Below, piece after piece: positions 10,138 through 21,607 of a stretch of 64,000 bases of DNA; within the stretch, counting starts at the first letter, position 1, and each line of letters opens with the position of its first letter. This stretch comes from Prostheceraeus crozeri. Taxonomy: Eukaryota; Platyhelminthes; Polycladida; Euryleptidae. A model generated the notes under the pieces. The model saw nothing but the letters and a program-made list of their open reading frames with translations, made no database searches and was not told where the DNA came from. Both the position numbers and the translations under genes were made by a program. The stretch covers positions 1 through 64,000 of the forward strand of contig CAJQUW010003156.1 of NCBI GenBank assembly GCA_907163375.1, in the 5' to 3' direction.

Positions 10138-10330
10138 TAGGCATCTGTTGTTGAGATATGTGTTATCATATGCGCATTTTTACCTACGAAGCGTTTATTG
10201 AAAAAATGAATCTTTATTTTTGATAGTCTTTCTGAGAATAGGCATTGTCTGTTGAGATATTCGTTATCATACGTGTCAATTTTACCTACAGGTTTATGAA
10301 AAAATGAATTATATTTTTGAACGAAACATG
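10138..10330. repeat. Diverged tandem duplication, about 105-bp unit
   Basis: Two successive copies share AGGCAT, TGTTGAGATAT, GTTATCATA, TTTTACCTAC and TGAAAAAATGAA in the same order, with scattered substitutions and small indels. No coding content is evident. Confidence 0.55.
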
Positions 10331-10531
10331 CCTTACACTCAAATTAATTAGGCATATTCATGAGTACGGGACGGTACTTAATAATAATGTAGGCTAAATA
10401 CATCACAGTATCCAGTTAATTTTCATTGGAGATATAATTATTCTGTGACTAATAATATAAAACGAGAAGATACAGTAATAGACATATGTAATTTACGTAT
10501 TTCCAAAACGATTATGCATATAATCACACTA

Positions 10532-11093
10532 TCAGTACATATCACAAAAGCCAACGTAAGGAACATCAGCAGGATTCGGGAAATGTTCACGGATGATTAG
10601 TACGCAACAAGAAGGAATCACAATTCGTACACATGGACGTGAAGAATGGCTGAAAATCCAATCAATGAAATTTGCATAATGCATTATGTCTGTAATCTAT
10701 ATTTTGTGGGTTTCGAACACCTGGAGGTAATGATCGGCTGATTCGGTCTCGCGCCATACACATTTGTAAAACTTCCTGATTGAGACAACAAGCTTCGAAA
10801 CCTTCAACCAACGTTACACAAGCTGCTTCTCCGCGACGCTCAGATGCTTCTTTCAATGACCAACAGCAGTTATTTTCTTTGAGATTTGGCATTATCATAC
10901 ATCGACCACACCAACACCAGCTTTCAAGAGGCATCGGAGACATTATGGAAGGAGTATCTTCTTTCCTCGATGAATTTTGACGAACTTGCATTAAATCCAT
11001 CGGTGCACGAGGTTCATGCAGGTACGGAGCAAACCGAAAATGTAAAGGATACAAGCCATAAATAAAAAAACAGTGATTCAAATGACAGATACA
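10532..11093 (-). pseudogene. P2X7 C-terminal-domain-like ORF inside the Kolobok intron
   Basis: On the minus strand the frame down to 10662 contains PMPLESWCWCGRC, a CC pair about 14 residues later, and FEACCLNQEVLQ. This is the Cys-rich zinc-binding pattern of the cytoplasmic P2X7-like domain, often found free-standing in invertebrate transposons. The expected continuation (IPSCCVLIIREHFPNPA, then a stop at 10532-10534) is present in another frame, so a frameshift lies near 10661. No in-frame ATG is seen upstream; a TAA closes the frame at about 11094. It may be a second gene of this Kolobok element. Its role in transposition is unknown. Confidence 0.65.
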
Positions 11094-11571
11094 TTATGGT
11101 TGTGATCTGGAGGTTTCATAAATAAGGAGAAGTACTATACTCTAATTTCCTTCTTATTCATCAGAAAAATAAAATAATAGATTAATCATATTAACACATC
11201 CTTTCACTGGAGCGGTAACGATCACGATAGATAATAATGTTTTTAATTTATTCGGATATTTTTGCAGATATAAAGCTAATAGATAACACTATGTGCTACT
11301 TCTCATTAATGAAAAATAAGTTGTGACTTTAAAATATTTAGCGTTTCAAATAATGTATTATCCAGGGCTGCGGAAGCGAATGGTTTTTATCCGTCCAAGA
11401 AAATGTCTCCTAAAATCGCAAAAGCTACCGAACCGATAACCGACAGCAGAAACCCATAATTATGAGGTACGGTGCATGTACGTACACGTAGTAGACTTGA
11501 TTCATTTATCTCATGAGCATATTTAGTTATTTAGTATAAGTAGATATTAGATAAACCCCAATTTATTTCAG

Positions 11572-12283
11572 GTGCGATTCCCCCGGATTTAGCGCCAAGT
11601 ATTGTACTTATTCAGCCATGTGTGCAAAAACTGGTTTGATAGTTGATTTTGAAAATATTGATGTTTCTGAAACTTCGAGCAGCGTTCGAATGGAAAAATT
11701 AGCTTGTGAGCGACTATTGCGTCGCTTGTCTGTTTGTTTGGATGATATTTACGCTATTTCAACAGATCGCCACACAGGTATTCGCAAGTTGATAGAAAAA
11801 GATTTTTCATCCATTCGTCATGAGTTTGACCCTTGGCATATAGCCAAAAGTCTTAAAAAGCGACTTCACATGGCAGCGTCATCATCCGATTGCGAAGATA
11901 TTGCTTTGTGGACGAAATCGATTTGTAACCACCTGTGGTGGTCCGCCGCCTCTTGTGATAGACATCGTGATGTTTTGATCGAAAAATTTCAGTCGATCAG
12001 TAAACATATAGCCAATGTTCATGAATGGTCGACAGGACAATATTTCTTGAAGTGTGCTCAAGAGCCGTTGGAGGAGGATCGACTTTGGTTAGACCCTAAC
12101 TCTAAAGCTTTCCAAAAGATTTTCGAAATAGTGATGGACCGAAAATTAGTTAAAGACATTCGACAAATGAGTATGTTCATTCATACGTCAGCTCTGGAGT
12201 GCTTCCATTCTGTACTTCTGAAATATGCTCCTAAAAGACTTCATTTTCGCCAAGATTATTATAGATGTCGTGTCATGTTGGCT
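11572..12283 (+). pseudogene. Kolobok transposase catalytic exon, part 1 (interrupted)
   Basis: Begins after the acceptor at 11570-11571 and reads DSPGFSAKYCTYS, then STDRHTGIRKLIEKDF, FDPWHIAKSLKKRL, SICNHLWW and LECFHSVLLKYAPK. These match the Kolobok transposase core as I recall it. The reading frame is intact up to Met-Leu-Ala at 12283, where a 4,993-bp transposon begins. The protein resumes at 17281 in the same frame. The apparent stop at 12299-12301 lies inside the inserted element. Confidence 0.85.
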
Positions 12284-12691
12284 CACGGTGGTCCTAAATA
12301 GCCGACTAACAAAAAAATTACAACAGACATAAATGATACACCATTCGAAAGTTTGTCGATAGTGAAAACTCATGAGGGCAAAATAAAAAAAATCTGTCGA
12401 TATCTTTATGAGTAGTATCACAAAACGTATTTTTTGTATTTCTATAGCAATAAATCATCGTTTTAGCTGATTCTACAACTGAAATTCTGATCGAAATAGG
12501 GATCAATGAAGCAATATAGGCCGTTTTATTTTTATTATAGAAGAACAGAGCTATCAAAACCTTTCAACCATTCTTATGTAGTACTATATTTTATAAGTAG
12601 TGAGTTTAGGACATATAATTATTTTTACCAAAAAGAATAATTTTTACCATATCTATAGTTTCGTTGCAGTCTACAATCATTATTAACTAGG

Positions 12692-12863
12692 CAAAACTAT
12701 CTATACGATATAATAACTATACAATATACCAACTACACAAATCACACTATACAAAACTATCTATACGATATAATAACTATACAATATACTAACTACACAA
12801 ATCACACTATACAAAACTATCTATACGATATAATAACTATACAATATACTAACTACACAAAAT
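12692..12863. repeat. 60-bp tandem repeat, almost three copies
   Basis: A 60-bp unit (beginning ACAAAACTATCTATACGATA) repeats in perfect register at 12692, 12752 and 12812 with only single-base differences. The mirror arm (16742-16866) has about two copies, so copy number changed after the arms were duplicated. Confidence 0.85.
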
Positions 12864-13007
12864 TGGTTTTTTATCACTATCTCAGAAAATGACATCATTC
12901 ATGGGTTGATTTTTTATAGGCCATATTCCCTTTTCCCTTATTTTTCCGTTTCATTCATCTTTCATTTTGCAAAACAATCGAATTGATTAAAAACTATGCG
13001 TTATGTT

Positions 13008-13970
13008 ATAACAAGAAATTTACCGAAACGAAAGCTTTAGCCTAACATACATGCAATATTGTAAACTTATAAATGAGATGAGTTGTATTCTTGTACAGTT
13101 CGGAGTAGACGATCATTGAATCTTTCATGCGATTGTGGTACTTTATATCTTTGCCAGTGCTTATCGAAATCAGAATGAACTGATTCAAATTCCTGTTCCG
13201 ACCAAAGTCCCAAGTCCTGATTGCTTCAAATCACAAAACTCACTGACATGAAAAAAATCGAGTGAATTTTAGGAGTCGGTCGCAGACGAAGAACTTCAAA
13301 ATTTTCACGGAAGGTAGAGATCCTGTCTTTGTAGTCATCACGAAGACACTGGCCGAAACAGCCGACGACAACGTCATTAAATGACCGGAAAGCTGCCACG
13401 AAGGCCTCCTTTTCGATATTTAGACTTGATGGCCACTCAATCACCTCAGGCCATTTCTTCTCCAAGTTCGAATAGAGAAAGTTAACTGTTCCAAGCATGA
13501 GGTGCAGTTCTGGAGGTGGCAATATATCCAAAACGTGTGTGTTATCTGAATACTTGAACATCGGCGCGTGCACACAATTTCCATAATCTTTCGCCTTGGC
13601 AGATCCTCTCTCCAATTCGACGAATTGCCAGTACTGGGCACGAATAGACCCCAAAGTACGAAGATTGCCTTGACAAAATAAATTATCCTTTCGTGAATCA
13701 CACCAAGTACAGGATGAAGGCATGAGTGGGAATAAGTCCAACAACAATATTTTCCAACTTGAGATCCATACAGAATGTGTAAGGAGGTTAAAATCTCGGG
13801 AGTCGTGATTTTCAGTTAATTCAACAATATGAGGACATTTCGGTAAGATTCCTGTGCCTCAGGAACAATTGCTTGTATGAACAACTTGTTTTACGCTTGT
13901 GTCCTTGAGACTTTTGGTGCAACACCTTCGGAGAGTTTACTTTGGTCGGCGTCATGGAATCACGGTGATC
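13008..13970 (-). pseudogene. Mirror-image partial copy of the Chapaev-like transposase
   Basis: Minus-strand frames here (main frame 13747-13226) encode the same residues as the plus-strand gene at 15637-16607: PCTWCDSRKDNLFCQGNLRT, then LDILPPPELHLMLGTVNFLY, CFGQCLRDDY and PTPKIHSIFF. The copy has no N-terminal half and is cut at the duplication junction, so it cannot make a full protein. Confidence 0.8.
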
Positions 13971-14085
13971 ATTATTATGGAAAAACAGACTGATCGAACC
14001 TTTCAACCACTCTTAGAAGTACCATATTTTATAAGTAGTGGAGTTTAAGATATTGAAATAAATTTACCAAAAAGAATATAATTAT
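13971..14085 (+). repeat. Direct copy of 12531-12650 at the duplication junction
   Basis: Shares ACAG, AACCTTTCAACCA, TATTTTATAAGTAGTG, GAGTTTA and ACCAAAAAGAATA in the same order and orientation as 12531-12650. It is more diverged than the two arms are from each other, so it probably represents the element's own original 5' terminal region. Confidence 0.65.
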
Positions 14086-14643
14086 ATCATAATGTCACCT
14101 AAAATTCAACTTAAATTGCTTTCGTTGTAAATTAGTAGCATTTAAGCAAGTAAGCCAAGAGATAATTATGATCAGAAATCATAAATAATTACCTTTTCCC
14201 TATTTTAATTATCGACTTCTTCAATTTGCGATAAGCTTTCTCGCGCTTTTACATACGTCAAATGCATTTCTGTACATAGCATACGATGTGTATGTATATT
14301 GGCAACTGTTGCTTGAATCAACAAAGTAATGTGCGGAAATCGATACATGTCTATAGTATTTTCGACTTCTGAATGGGCATTCCAGTATAGACTTCTCGTT
14401 TTGACAAGTACGTGTTGAACACAAATATAACTGCAGTATGTATGTAGCTTCACTGATCGATAAAATTCAAATTTCTAATTTGATTTTATTCTTATACATA
14501 TAGCTGGTTCTCTTCAATTATCATCACAACGTTGTGTTCAACAACATGCCCACGCATGCTAGATCACACAATGACTGCAGAGCATGTGTATGTTTATTAT
14601 GTTTTTCAAAGACAAATTTTGTCTTTAAATTTTTCCTAAGGTT

Positions 14644-16607
14644 ATGAGAAATATGTCCTTTGCCATACGAGAAATTATTCAACGCTCCATTATCAATATT
14701 GACTTCGACGACGAACGCTATCCAACGGCACTGTGCAGTAATTGTTACACTATCGTTTGCGAGTACAGAAGAGGCGACTTCACTCACAAGATCAAATTGT
14801 TCGATTTTTCAAAGCTGAAACGAATAATGACAAGAACTACTGACAAATGCACTTGCTTACTGTGTGATATTGCGAGAGCATCGACGAGTAAGAACTTTGG
14901 ATTGTCCAACTCTACTGTTGAAAAGAAGAAGCCTCGACCATTGCCTACTAACTCTTGTGACTCTAGTCCATCATCGATTACTTTATGAACCATCTGCATC
15001 TCAGAATTTGCCAGGGGTAAGCCCCACCTTTGTACCCAGAGCCAGCGGCAAAAGAATCTGCTATCTTTTGCGTCTAGTACAGGTCCCAACAACGGCGATT
15101 CATCTTCCGGAGAAAAGTTAGCTTCAAACAATTATTCGAGGCAAGATTCAAAAGTGTGAAGTGAATGATGATTCCTCTACCTTGTCGGCTGAAAGAGGAA
15201 GACCATTATCCATTTCCGTCTCCGATATCAGAAGACTTCCACAGAAAAAGATGACAGCAGAGGACTTCCACAAAATTCAGAGTGACTTGCATTTGTCAAC
15301 AAATCAAACAAGACTCTTGGAAAGCATATTCGATCTGCATTGGACGCGAAAAGTGACAGAACCATTCATTAGAGAAACTCTCCAGCTGAAGGCTCATGAA
15401 CTTGACAGTTACTTTCTTTATGAGATTCGTGATTTTGACGTCGTTTCCTCAACCAAATGGCCAACAGCATCCGTTGTTCCGGTTATTTATTGTTGTGATG
15501 TGAGCACACTGACAGATCGCATTGCATCGCATCGAAAATTTTCCGAGAATAATTTTGAATCGATCATTGGGAATCGATTCCGGTGGTGGATTTCTTAAGA
15601 TTTGTTTTGACTGTCCGTTTGTCATCATCGTCCTCCGATCACCGTGATTCCATGACGCTGACCAGAAGTAAACTCTCCGAAGGTGTTGCACCAAAAGTCT
15701 CAAGGACACAAGCGTAAACAAGTTGTTCAATTCATAATAGCAATTGTTCCTGAGGCACAGGAATCTTACCGAAATGTCCTCATATTGTGGAATTTACTGA
15801 AATTCACGACGCCCGAGATTTTACCTCCTTACACATTCTGTATGGATCTCAAGTTTGGAAAATATTGTTGTTGGACTTATGTCCCATCATGCCTTCATCC
15901 CTGTACGTGGTGTGATTCACGAAAGGATAATTTATTTTGTCAAGGCAATCTTCGTACTTTGGGGTCTATTCGTGCCAGTACTGGCAATTCGTCGAATTGG
16001 AGAGAGGATCTGCCAAGGCGAAAGATTATGGAAATTGTGTGCACGCGCCGATGTTCAAGTATTCAGATAACACACACGTTTTGGATATATTGCCACCTCC
16101 AGAACTGCACCTCATGCTTGGAACAGTTAACTTTCTCTATTCGAACTTGGAGAAGAAATGGCCTGAGGTGATTGAGTGGCCATCAAGTCTAAATATCGAA
16201 AAGGAGGCCTTCGTGGCAGCTTTCCGGTCATTTAATGACGTTGTCGTCGGCTGTTTCGGCCAGTGTCTTCGTGATGACTACAAAGACAGGATCTCTACCT
16301 TCCGTGAAAATTTTGAAGTTCTTCGTCTGCGACCGACTCCTAAAATTCACTCGATTTTTTTTCATGTCAGTGTGTTTTGTGATTTGAAGCAATCAGGACT
16401 TGGGACTTGGTCGGGAAACAGGCCTTTGAATCAGTTCATTCTGATTTCGATAAGCACTGGCAAGATATAAAGTACCATAATCGCATGAAAGATTCAATGA
16501 TCGTCTACTCCGAACTGTACAAGAATACAACTCATCTCATTTATAAGTTTACAATATTGCATGTATGTTATGCTAAAGCTTTCGTTTCGGTAAATTTCTT
16601 GTTATAA
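14644..16607 (+). pseudogene. Chapaev-like transposase gene, broken by frameshifts
   Basis: Coding blocks follow in order in changing frames. 14644-14985 holds a Cys-rich region (ALCSNCY, KCTCLLCDIAR). Near 15008-15160 is RGKPHLCTQSQRQKNLL. 15161-15595 holds GRPLSISVSDIRRLP through the Trp/Asp-rich core. At 15590-15715 is IDSGGGFLKICF. 15850-16400 holds HPCTWC, LPPPELHLMLG, CFGQC and HSIFF. 16407-16607 holds the QAFESVHSDF end. The order and motifs match a transposase I recall from cnidarian and other invertebrate CMC elements. At least four frame changes make it non-functional. Confidence 0.65.
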
Positions 16608-17276
16608 CATAACGCATAGTTTTTAATCAATTCGATTGTTTTGCAAAATGAAAGATGAATGAAACGGAAAAATAAGGGAAAAGGGAATATGGCCTATAAA
16701 AAATCAACCATGAATATGTCATTTTCTGAGATAGTGATAAAAAACCAATTTTGTGTAGTTAGTATATTGTATAGTTATTTATAATCGTATAGATAGTTTT
16801 TGTGATAGTGTGATTTGTGTAGTTGGTATATTGTATAGTTATTATATCGTATAGATAGTTTTGCCTAGTTAATAATGATTGTAGACTGCAACGAAACTAT
16901 AGATATGGTAAAAATTATTCTTTTTGGTAAAAATAATTATATGTCCTAAACTCACTACTTATAAAATATAGTACTACATAGAATGGTTGAAAGGTTTTGA
17001 TAGCTCTTTTCTTCTATAATAAAAATAAAACGGCCTATATTGCTTCATTGATCCCCCACTATTTCGATCAGAATTTCAGTTGTAGAATCAGCTAAAACGA
17101 TGATTTATTGCTATAGAAATACAAAAATACGTTTTGTGATACTATCATAAAGATATCGACAGATTTTTTTTATTTTGCCCTCATGAGTTTTCACTATCGA
17201 TAAACTTTCGAATGAATGGTGTATCATTTATGTCTGTTGTAATTTTTTGTTAATCGGCTATTTTAGGACCACCGTG
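15637..17276 (+). repeat. Right arm of the 1.65-kb inverted duplication
   Basis: Partner of 12284-13970. The right arm joins smoothly with the upstream part of the transposase gene, so it is probably the original and the left arm the copy. It has fewer copies of the 60-bp tandem repeat than the left arm. Confidence 0.85.
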
Positions 17277-17280
17277 GGCT

Positions 17281-17367
17281 ATTATGGATCATAATTTCAA
17301 TATCGGTAGCCAAAGTCACGAAATTCAAGAGAATGAATGCCGGAAGTCAACAGAAACGATGGATTAG
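17281..17367 (+). pseudogene. Kolobok transposase catalytic exon, part 2
   Basis: After the right copy of the GGCT target duplication the frame continues IMDHNFNIGSQ and stops at 17365-17367. The H-N-F-N segment matches the usual DHN-x-N motif after the FHSVL region of Kolobok transposases. This shows that the exon was whole before the inner element inserted. The C-terminus is short, so more may be lost. Confidence 0.7.
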
Positions 17368-18220
17368 AAGGCGTATTTCTGAAACCAAAAGACATTCAAG
17401 TGGCGACAGGCAATATTTTTAGAAGTCCTACGCTTGCGTATATTACATTCGGGATCGGGTATTGTCTGAGCTTGGATGCAAGTGAACAGTAAGTCTATTG
17501 CAAAATGAGTCTGCTGCTGTAATAATAGATGTTCATTGATTCACTTGATAAGTGTTTTCATACTTCATTGTCATTTTCACTGCTTATCAAAATATACTAA
17601 TTCGAATACGAGTATATTAGGTTAATTTCATGTTATTACGTTATGTGTTATATCTATTGCCAACATTAACAGTTAAGCCTGGTTCACATTCACATTGAAC
17701 ATCGTAGACTTTCGACAATGATTTTGTCAATAGTGTCAATAAGATTTTTCGACGCAAGCGTCGAACTTCGGGTAATGTGAATCCGAATTTAGAATCATAT
17801 AAGAATCATAATAGGTTTTGAAGGACTAAAGGGTGATTCTCACAAATTATACAAAATCGATGGCCCGAATTTATAAAAGGAGATCTAAGCGATAGATAAT
17901 GGTACCTATTAATGCATCCGGAGCTTCATGAGACATCCATGAATGTATCCCTGCCACATCAAGGGTCAATTTTGTATTAAAATTGAATAGCACCCAAATG
18001 TAAATCAATAATCCCTAAAATCATTGAAATAATCCTGTCCCAAAATTGATAGTCTCATATTTCAATGATTCTTTCTACCATAATATGGTTTCCAGCTGAA
18101 AGAATCTTGGTTTGTTATCACAATTACATCTTATTTCAGACATCTATCTTGAGTTTAGGTGGAAAACAATATTCCATCCCAATTTTAGGACCCAGCATAT
18201 ACCTGTCCCAGGAATTTTGT

Positions 18221-18659
18221 GTAACTCGTTCGATGCATAGTTAGTGATACTTTTGTGAATTTTTCTCTTTGCATTCTATGTTTCAGAACATATAATGAGC
18301 ACGCCACAAAATATTATCATAGGCTATGTGTGCATCAGAAATACAGGAGATATTCTTGTGGCATTAATGATTTGTATGATATCGGATCATATACATAACC
18401 ATCTTTTTTTAAGTGAGCAGAGAAAACGTAACTCGGTCGATGCACAATCTGTCGCAGAGTTGGAGGTAAGAATAGTTCAATCAGCTTGTGCTTAAGAAAG
18501 CACCCTAGGTATGTATAACAATCACATATTAATTTTCTCCGAAACCTCTTCAGCTTTGGAAGAAGACTCTAAAGATACCACAAAATGTAACTCGTTCGAT
18601 GCGTGACTCGTTCGATGCAAGTGCATCGAACGAGTTACAAGATGCATCGACCGAGTTAC
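18221..18659. repeat. Left cluster of the 17-bp GTAACTCGTTCGATGCA motif
   Basis: Copies lie at 18221-18237, 18428-18444, 18587-18603 and 18604-18619 (shorter), and inverted at 18622-18638 and 18643-18659. The last four sit back to back, two forward and two inverted, and would form a strong hairpin. Variation is limited to one or two positions, as expected for protein binding sites. Confidence 0.85.
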
Positions 18660-20300
18660 GCGCGAAATTCAGATTTACTATTTTGTCTTTTATTCAACAT
18701 GATATGACTCACATCATGTCCCGACTGTGTGATGAACAATGACTCAATCATATTGCTTACCATTGCCAGGTGTCGGGTCGCATAGATATCCACAGAATGT
18801 CCATTTGATTGCGAGTCAACGCTCTCTTACGTTCGTGTCAGTATTTTGAATAGTCAAAGGAATACCTATGCCTGTTTCTGCGTGGCAACAATTGTCAGCG
18901 AGATAAGATATCGGAACGTTTCGACATTGAAATATATTCTTCATTCGTCGTCTGTGTCAACGTCAACGAACAGTTAAACTCATTTTGATCGGAAACTGAG
19001 GAAGCAACGGTAAGTGTTAACATCTGGTTTTCTGTTTTGTTAAGAATCGAAGAGAATCATGTCTACACGCTATAATGCTGAAACAGAAAAGCCAACCATT
19101 GTATAATTATAGATTTCCTTAGTAAAAGAGATGTATCATACTCTTACATGTAGGCAAATCGATATGTGCCTTAGAGTCACTGGTAGATTGCCGATAGACA
19201 GACCCATACATAAAGATGCTCCGAGAACAAATGACAGTTCAATTTCTTTCCGCTCTAACGTTTTGCTCTCGAACACTTGTTTCAGTCGGACCAAATTTTT
19301 GGTGTCAATCTTATCAATGTAGTTCCGCCGCGCGCTTAACCCGATTCTTGGGGGTGGGTAGGAGCTTCTCCACACCTCTCTCCCCCCAAGGTTAGCTGAC
19401 ATGTCCCCGCCCCCCCCCCTAGATTTAAAAAATATTTAAATCTTCAGCCCCCCCTCACACTTACCTGATGCTTTTTATCAATGAAAATGTTGAAACAATG
19501 AAAGCGTCATTCTAATTCTGAAATCTCGTTAATATTCAGGAATGATGCTTTCATTTAGATAGTTTCTCTACCACTAGATTCTATAGGCTACAACCATCCA
19601 GTCCAGGCTGGATTAAACGCGCGTTTTTAAAGAAACATATTAGGGCTCGAAGCAACAAATAAATTAAGAATATTCATAATCAAACTTCCCATATATATTT
19701 CGGCTTATGTTGGTCTGATACTCAAAGAGATTTGGAAGAAGAAATTAGATGGAAAAAAACTCGGTGCTAACTCACTATTTAACTATTTTAGTTGGTACTT
19801 CTATCTCACGATTTCAGATGGCGTCTCGCAAAGCTAATAAATAATGCAGGCCTATTTCAAGATACTGGTACTGTACGTCAAATAAATGGACTGATAAATC
19901 TTTGTCTATATGTCATCAGCATGCCTCTGGTGTTGACCATGTGTTAAGTGAGCAGAACAAATTGGTAACCACTTAAGCTAACACCATTTAGTAGCTTTTT
20001 ACCATTTAGGTGTTGTAGCTCTTTCAGGCGCTTATAAGCTTATATGAAGCAAATGATAATTTTTAACCGAGACCAGTATTAAGATTTTGAATAAACATAA
20101 TTAAAAGTTCTTAACATTTCGCACTTAGGATTGTTCACGAGGTGAAATGGAATTGGTACGAAGATATTGTGTATTTATTTTGTATATGCTTTTAATGTAA
20201 TGCTTTGGGCATCTTTTAGGACACATCTCTTCGATAAAACAGTAGGCCTATATTGTGAATATGTAGGCATATTACTACAATAACTCCTACCTTTTACAGA

Positions 20301-20528
20301 ATGACACGAAAGCTTACTCCAGAGCAGTGGCAAAGACAACGAGAAAGGGACCGAGAATATCGGTGGAGGAAACCGGCTTCCGGAGATCTGGCCTACTTGG
20401 AGAAGAAACGAGCAATCGATAGGAGATCCATTGCAACACACAAAGACCGTCAAGATTCTTGAGCAAAGCGAAAATTTCTACGCGATAGAAACCTGTACAT
20501 GCGCGAATATAGGAAAACCGAAAGATAG
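20301..20528 (+). pseudogene. Basic Arg/Lys-rich ORF fragment
   Basis: After an acceptor-like sequence, the ATG at 20301 opens MTRKLTPEQWQRQRERDREY, followed by KKRAIDRRS. An in-frame TGA occurs at 20460-20462, after which the same basic pattern continues to the TAG at 20526-20528. Such repeated R-x3-REYR segments occur at the N-terminus of some invertebrate transposon proteins. The internal stop marks it as decayed. Specific function unknown. Confidence 0.4.
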
Positions 20529-21548
20529 AAGCCGAGACGTCATTTTTCGAGCACAGCACTGTCAGTAAATCGACAGCTGTATCTCTTAGAGAGGGGAGCA
20601 AACCTTAAAATAGCAAATAATGCTACAGACTTCGTTCATGCAAAAACAGGATTGCAACATTACTATCGGCCTTGTTTCTGGTGATGATAAGAAACGACAT
20701 GAGATGTGTTGTTGCGGAACGACCGGCTTGTTCCACCCGCTCCGCAAATAATGAGAGTTTCCTTTTGCTGTACTTTGTACGTTGCTTTGTATGTCAATTG
20801 ATTGTAATTGATCTATTTGTAATTAGTAGATCTATTGTAATTGACTGCTAATTGAACTTTGTATGCTAATTGTATGCTACTATTTTGAAATTCTTATAGT
20901 TGTAATGAAAATTGAATTAATCATAACTGCTTTGGCTTGCTACATCGATTTCTTTCAGGATATTGTAAATGTGCACATAACAATGAATTGTTTTTTTGGT
21001 CAGCAGCTGAAAACCACTGACAAGTAAGCTTATACACCAAAATCATGCGCTCGATGTATAAATTTTCCCATAATGCATTTTACCCGTATTTTTCCTCTTC
21101 AGGCTCATAATGTGGAATGTATTGTTGCGGTTATGCAAATGCAGAAGTGTCTGTGTCTGCTACAATGCACGCACGTGGAAACCAAGCATCCAAAGGGAGC
21201 CAGCAAGCATGGGGCCAAGTCCTGAAGTGGAGAATGATGATCGAAAAGCTGAAACTCGCCTTTGCAAAGCTGCAGCTCTCAAATATTTCAAGACATTTAG
21301 ATAGCCATTCCCCTAGTTTTAGATTGCATGCATACTTTTCATGGAATAAAACTTAGATTTCCGAAGACTAGAATTTAAGCAAATGTCTAAGGAGGGGGCC
21401 AAGTTGATGAGAGATCCATGCAGCAAGCTACACTAGGTATGCGCAAAAATGGCACGAAACAATCTTATTAGAGGCAAAGCAGGGTCTGACATCAAAAAAC
21501 TTTTCGCCAAATGTTTGTTCCACGATGCGCAAATGTTTCATGCAAACT

Positions 21549-21607
21549 GTAACTCATTCGATGCAGGCTGTAACGCGTTCGATGCAACATGTAACTCGTT
21601 CGATGCA
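21549..21607 (+). repeat. Right cluster of the 17-bp GTAACTCGTTCGATGCA motif
   Basis: Three forward copies lie at 21549-21565, 21570-21586 and 21591-21607, spaced exactly 21 bp apart, which is two helical turns. Each differs from the consensus by at most one base. The regular phasing suggests cooperative binding on one DNA face. Confidence 0.9.

Larger units (their letters stand above)
9494..11571 (+). other. Intron of the Kolobok transposase gene
   Basis: Bounded by GTAAGT and a TTTATTTCAG acceptor. Phases agree, giving GDGR followed by CDSPGFSA, a conserved junction in Kolobok transposases. The intron is AT-rich. It holds a P2X7-C-like ORF on the opposite strand (10532-11093) and a diverged tandem duplication (about 10140-10330). 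Confidence 0.6.
12284..13970 (-). repeat. Left arm of the 1.65-kb inverted duplication
   Basis: Nearly the exact reverse complement of 15637-17276, from the terminal CACGGTGG to GGTGATC at 13970. It carries a partial minus-strand copy of the transposase C-terminal region and a 60-bp tandem repeat. Similarity stops abruptly at 13970. A direct copy of 12531-12650 then follows at 13971-14085, marking a recombination junction. Confidence 0.85.
12284..17276 (+). mobile_element. CMC/Chapaev-like transposon nested in Kolobok
   Basis: The termini are CACGGTGGTCCTAAA at the left and its reverse complement at the right, flanked by GGCT (12280-12283, 17277-17280). CAC termini with 4-bp duplications fit the Chapaev branch of the CMC superfamily; this assignment is inferred. 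Unusually, the inverted similarity is not a short TIR. It spans about 1.65 kb on each side and includes the 3' half of the transposase gene. The element carries one broken transposase gene on the plus strand and a mirror-image partial copy on the minus strand. Confidence 0.75.

Noticed and set aside
14784-15131. Minus-strand 115-codon frame
   Set aside because: Overlaps the Cys-rich and linker region of the plus-strand Chapaev-like gene and shows no family resemblance.
12284-17276. Reading the palindromic arms as two independent genes
   Set aside because: The minus-strand copy lacks the N-terminal half and stops at the duplication junction, so it is a mirror fragment and not a second gene.
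20175-20601. Minus-strand ORFs of 92 and 95 codons
   Set aside because: They overlap the basic plus-strand ORF at 20301 and lack any domain.
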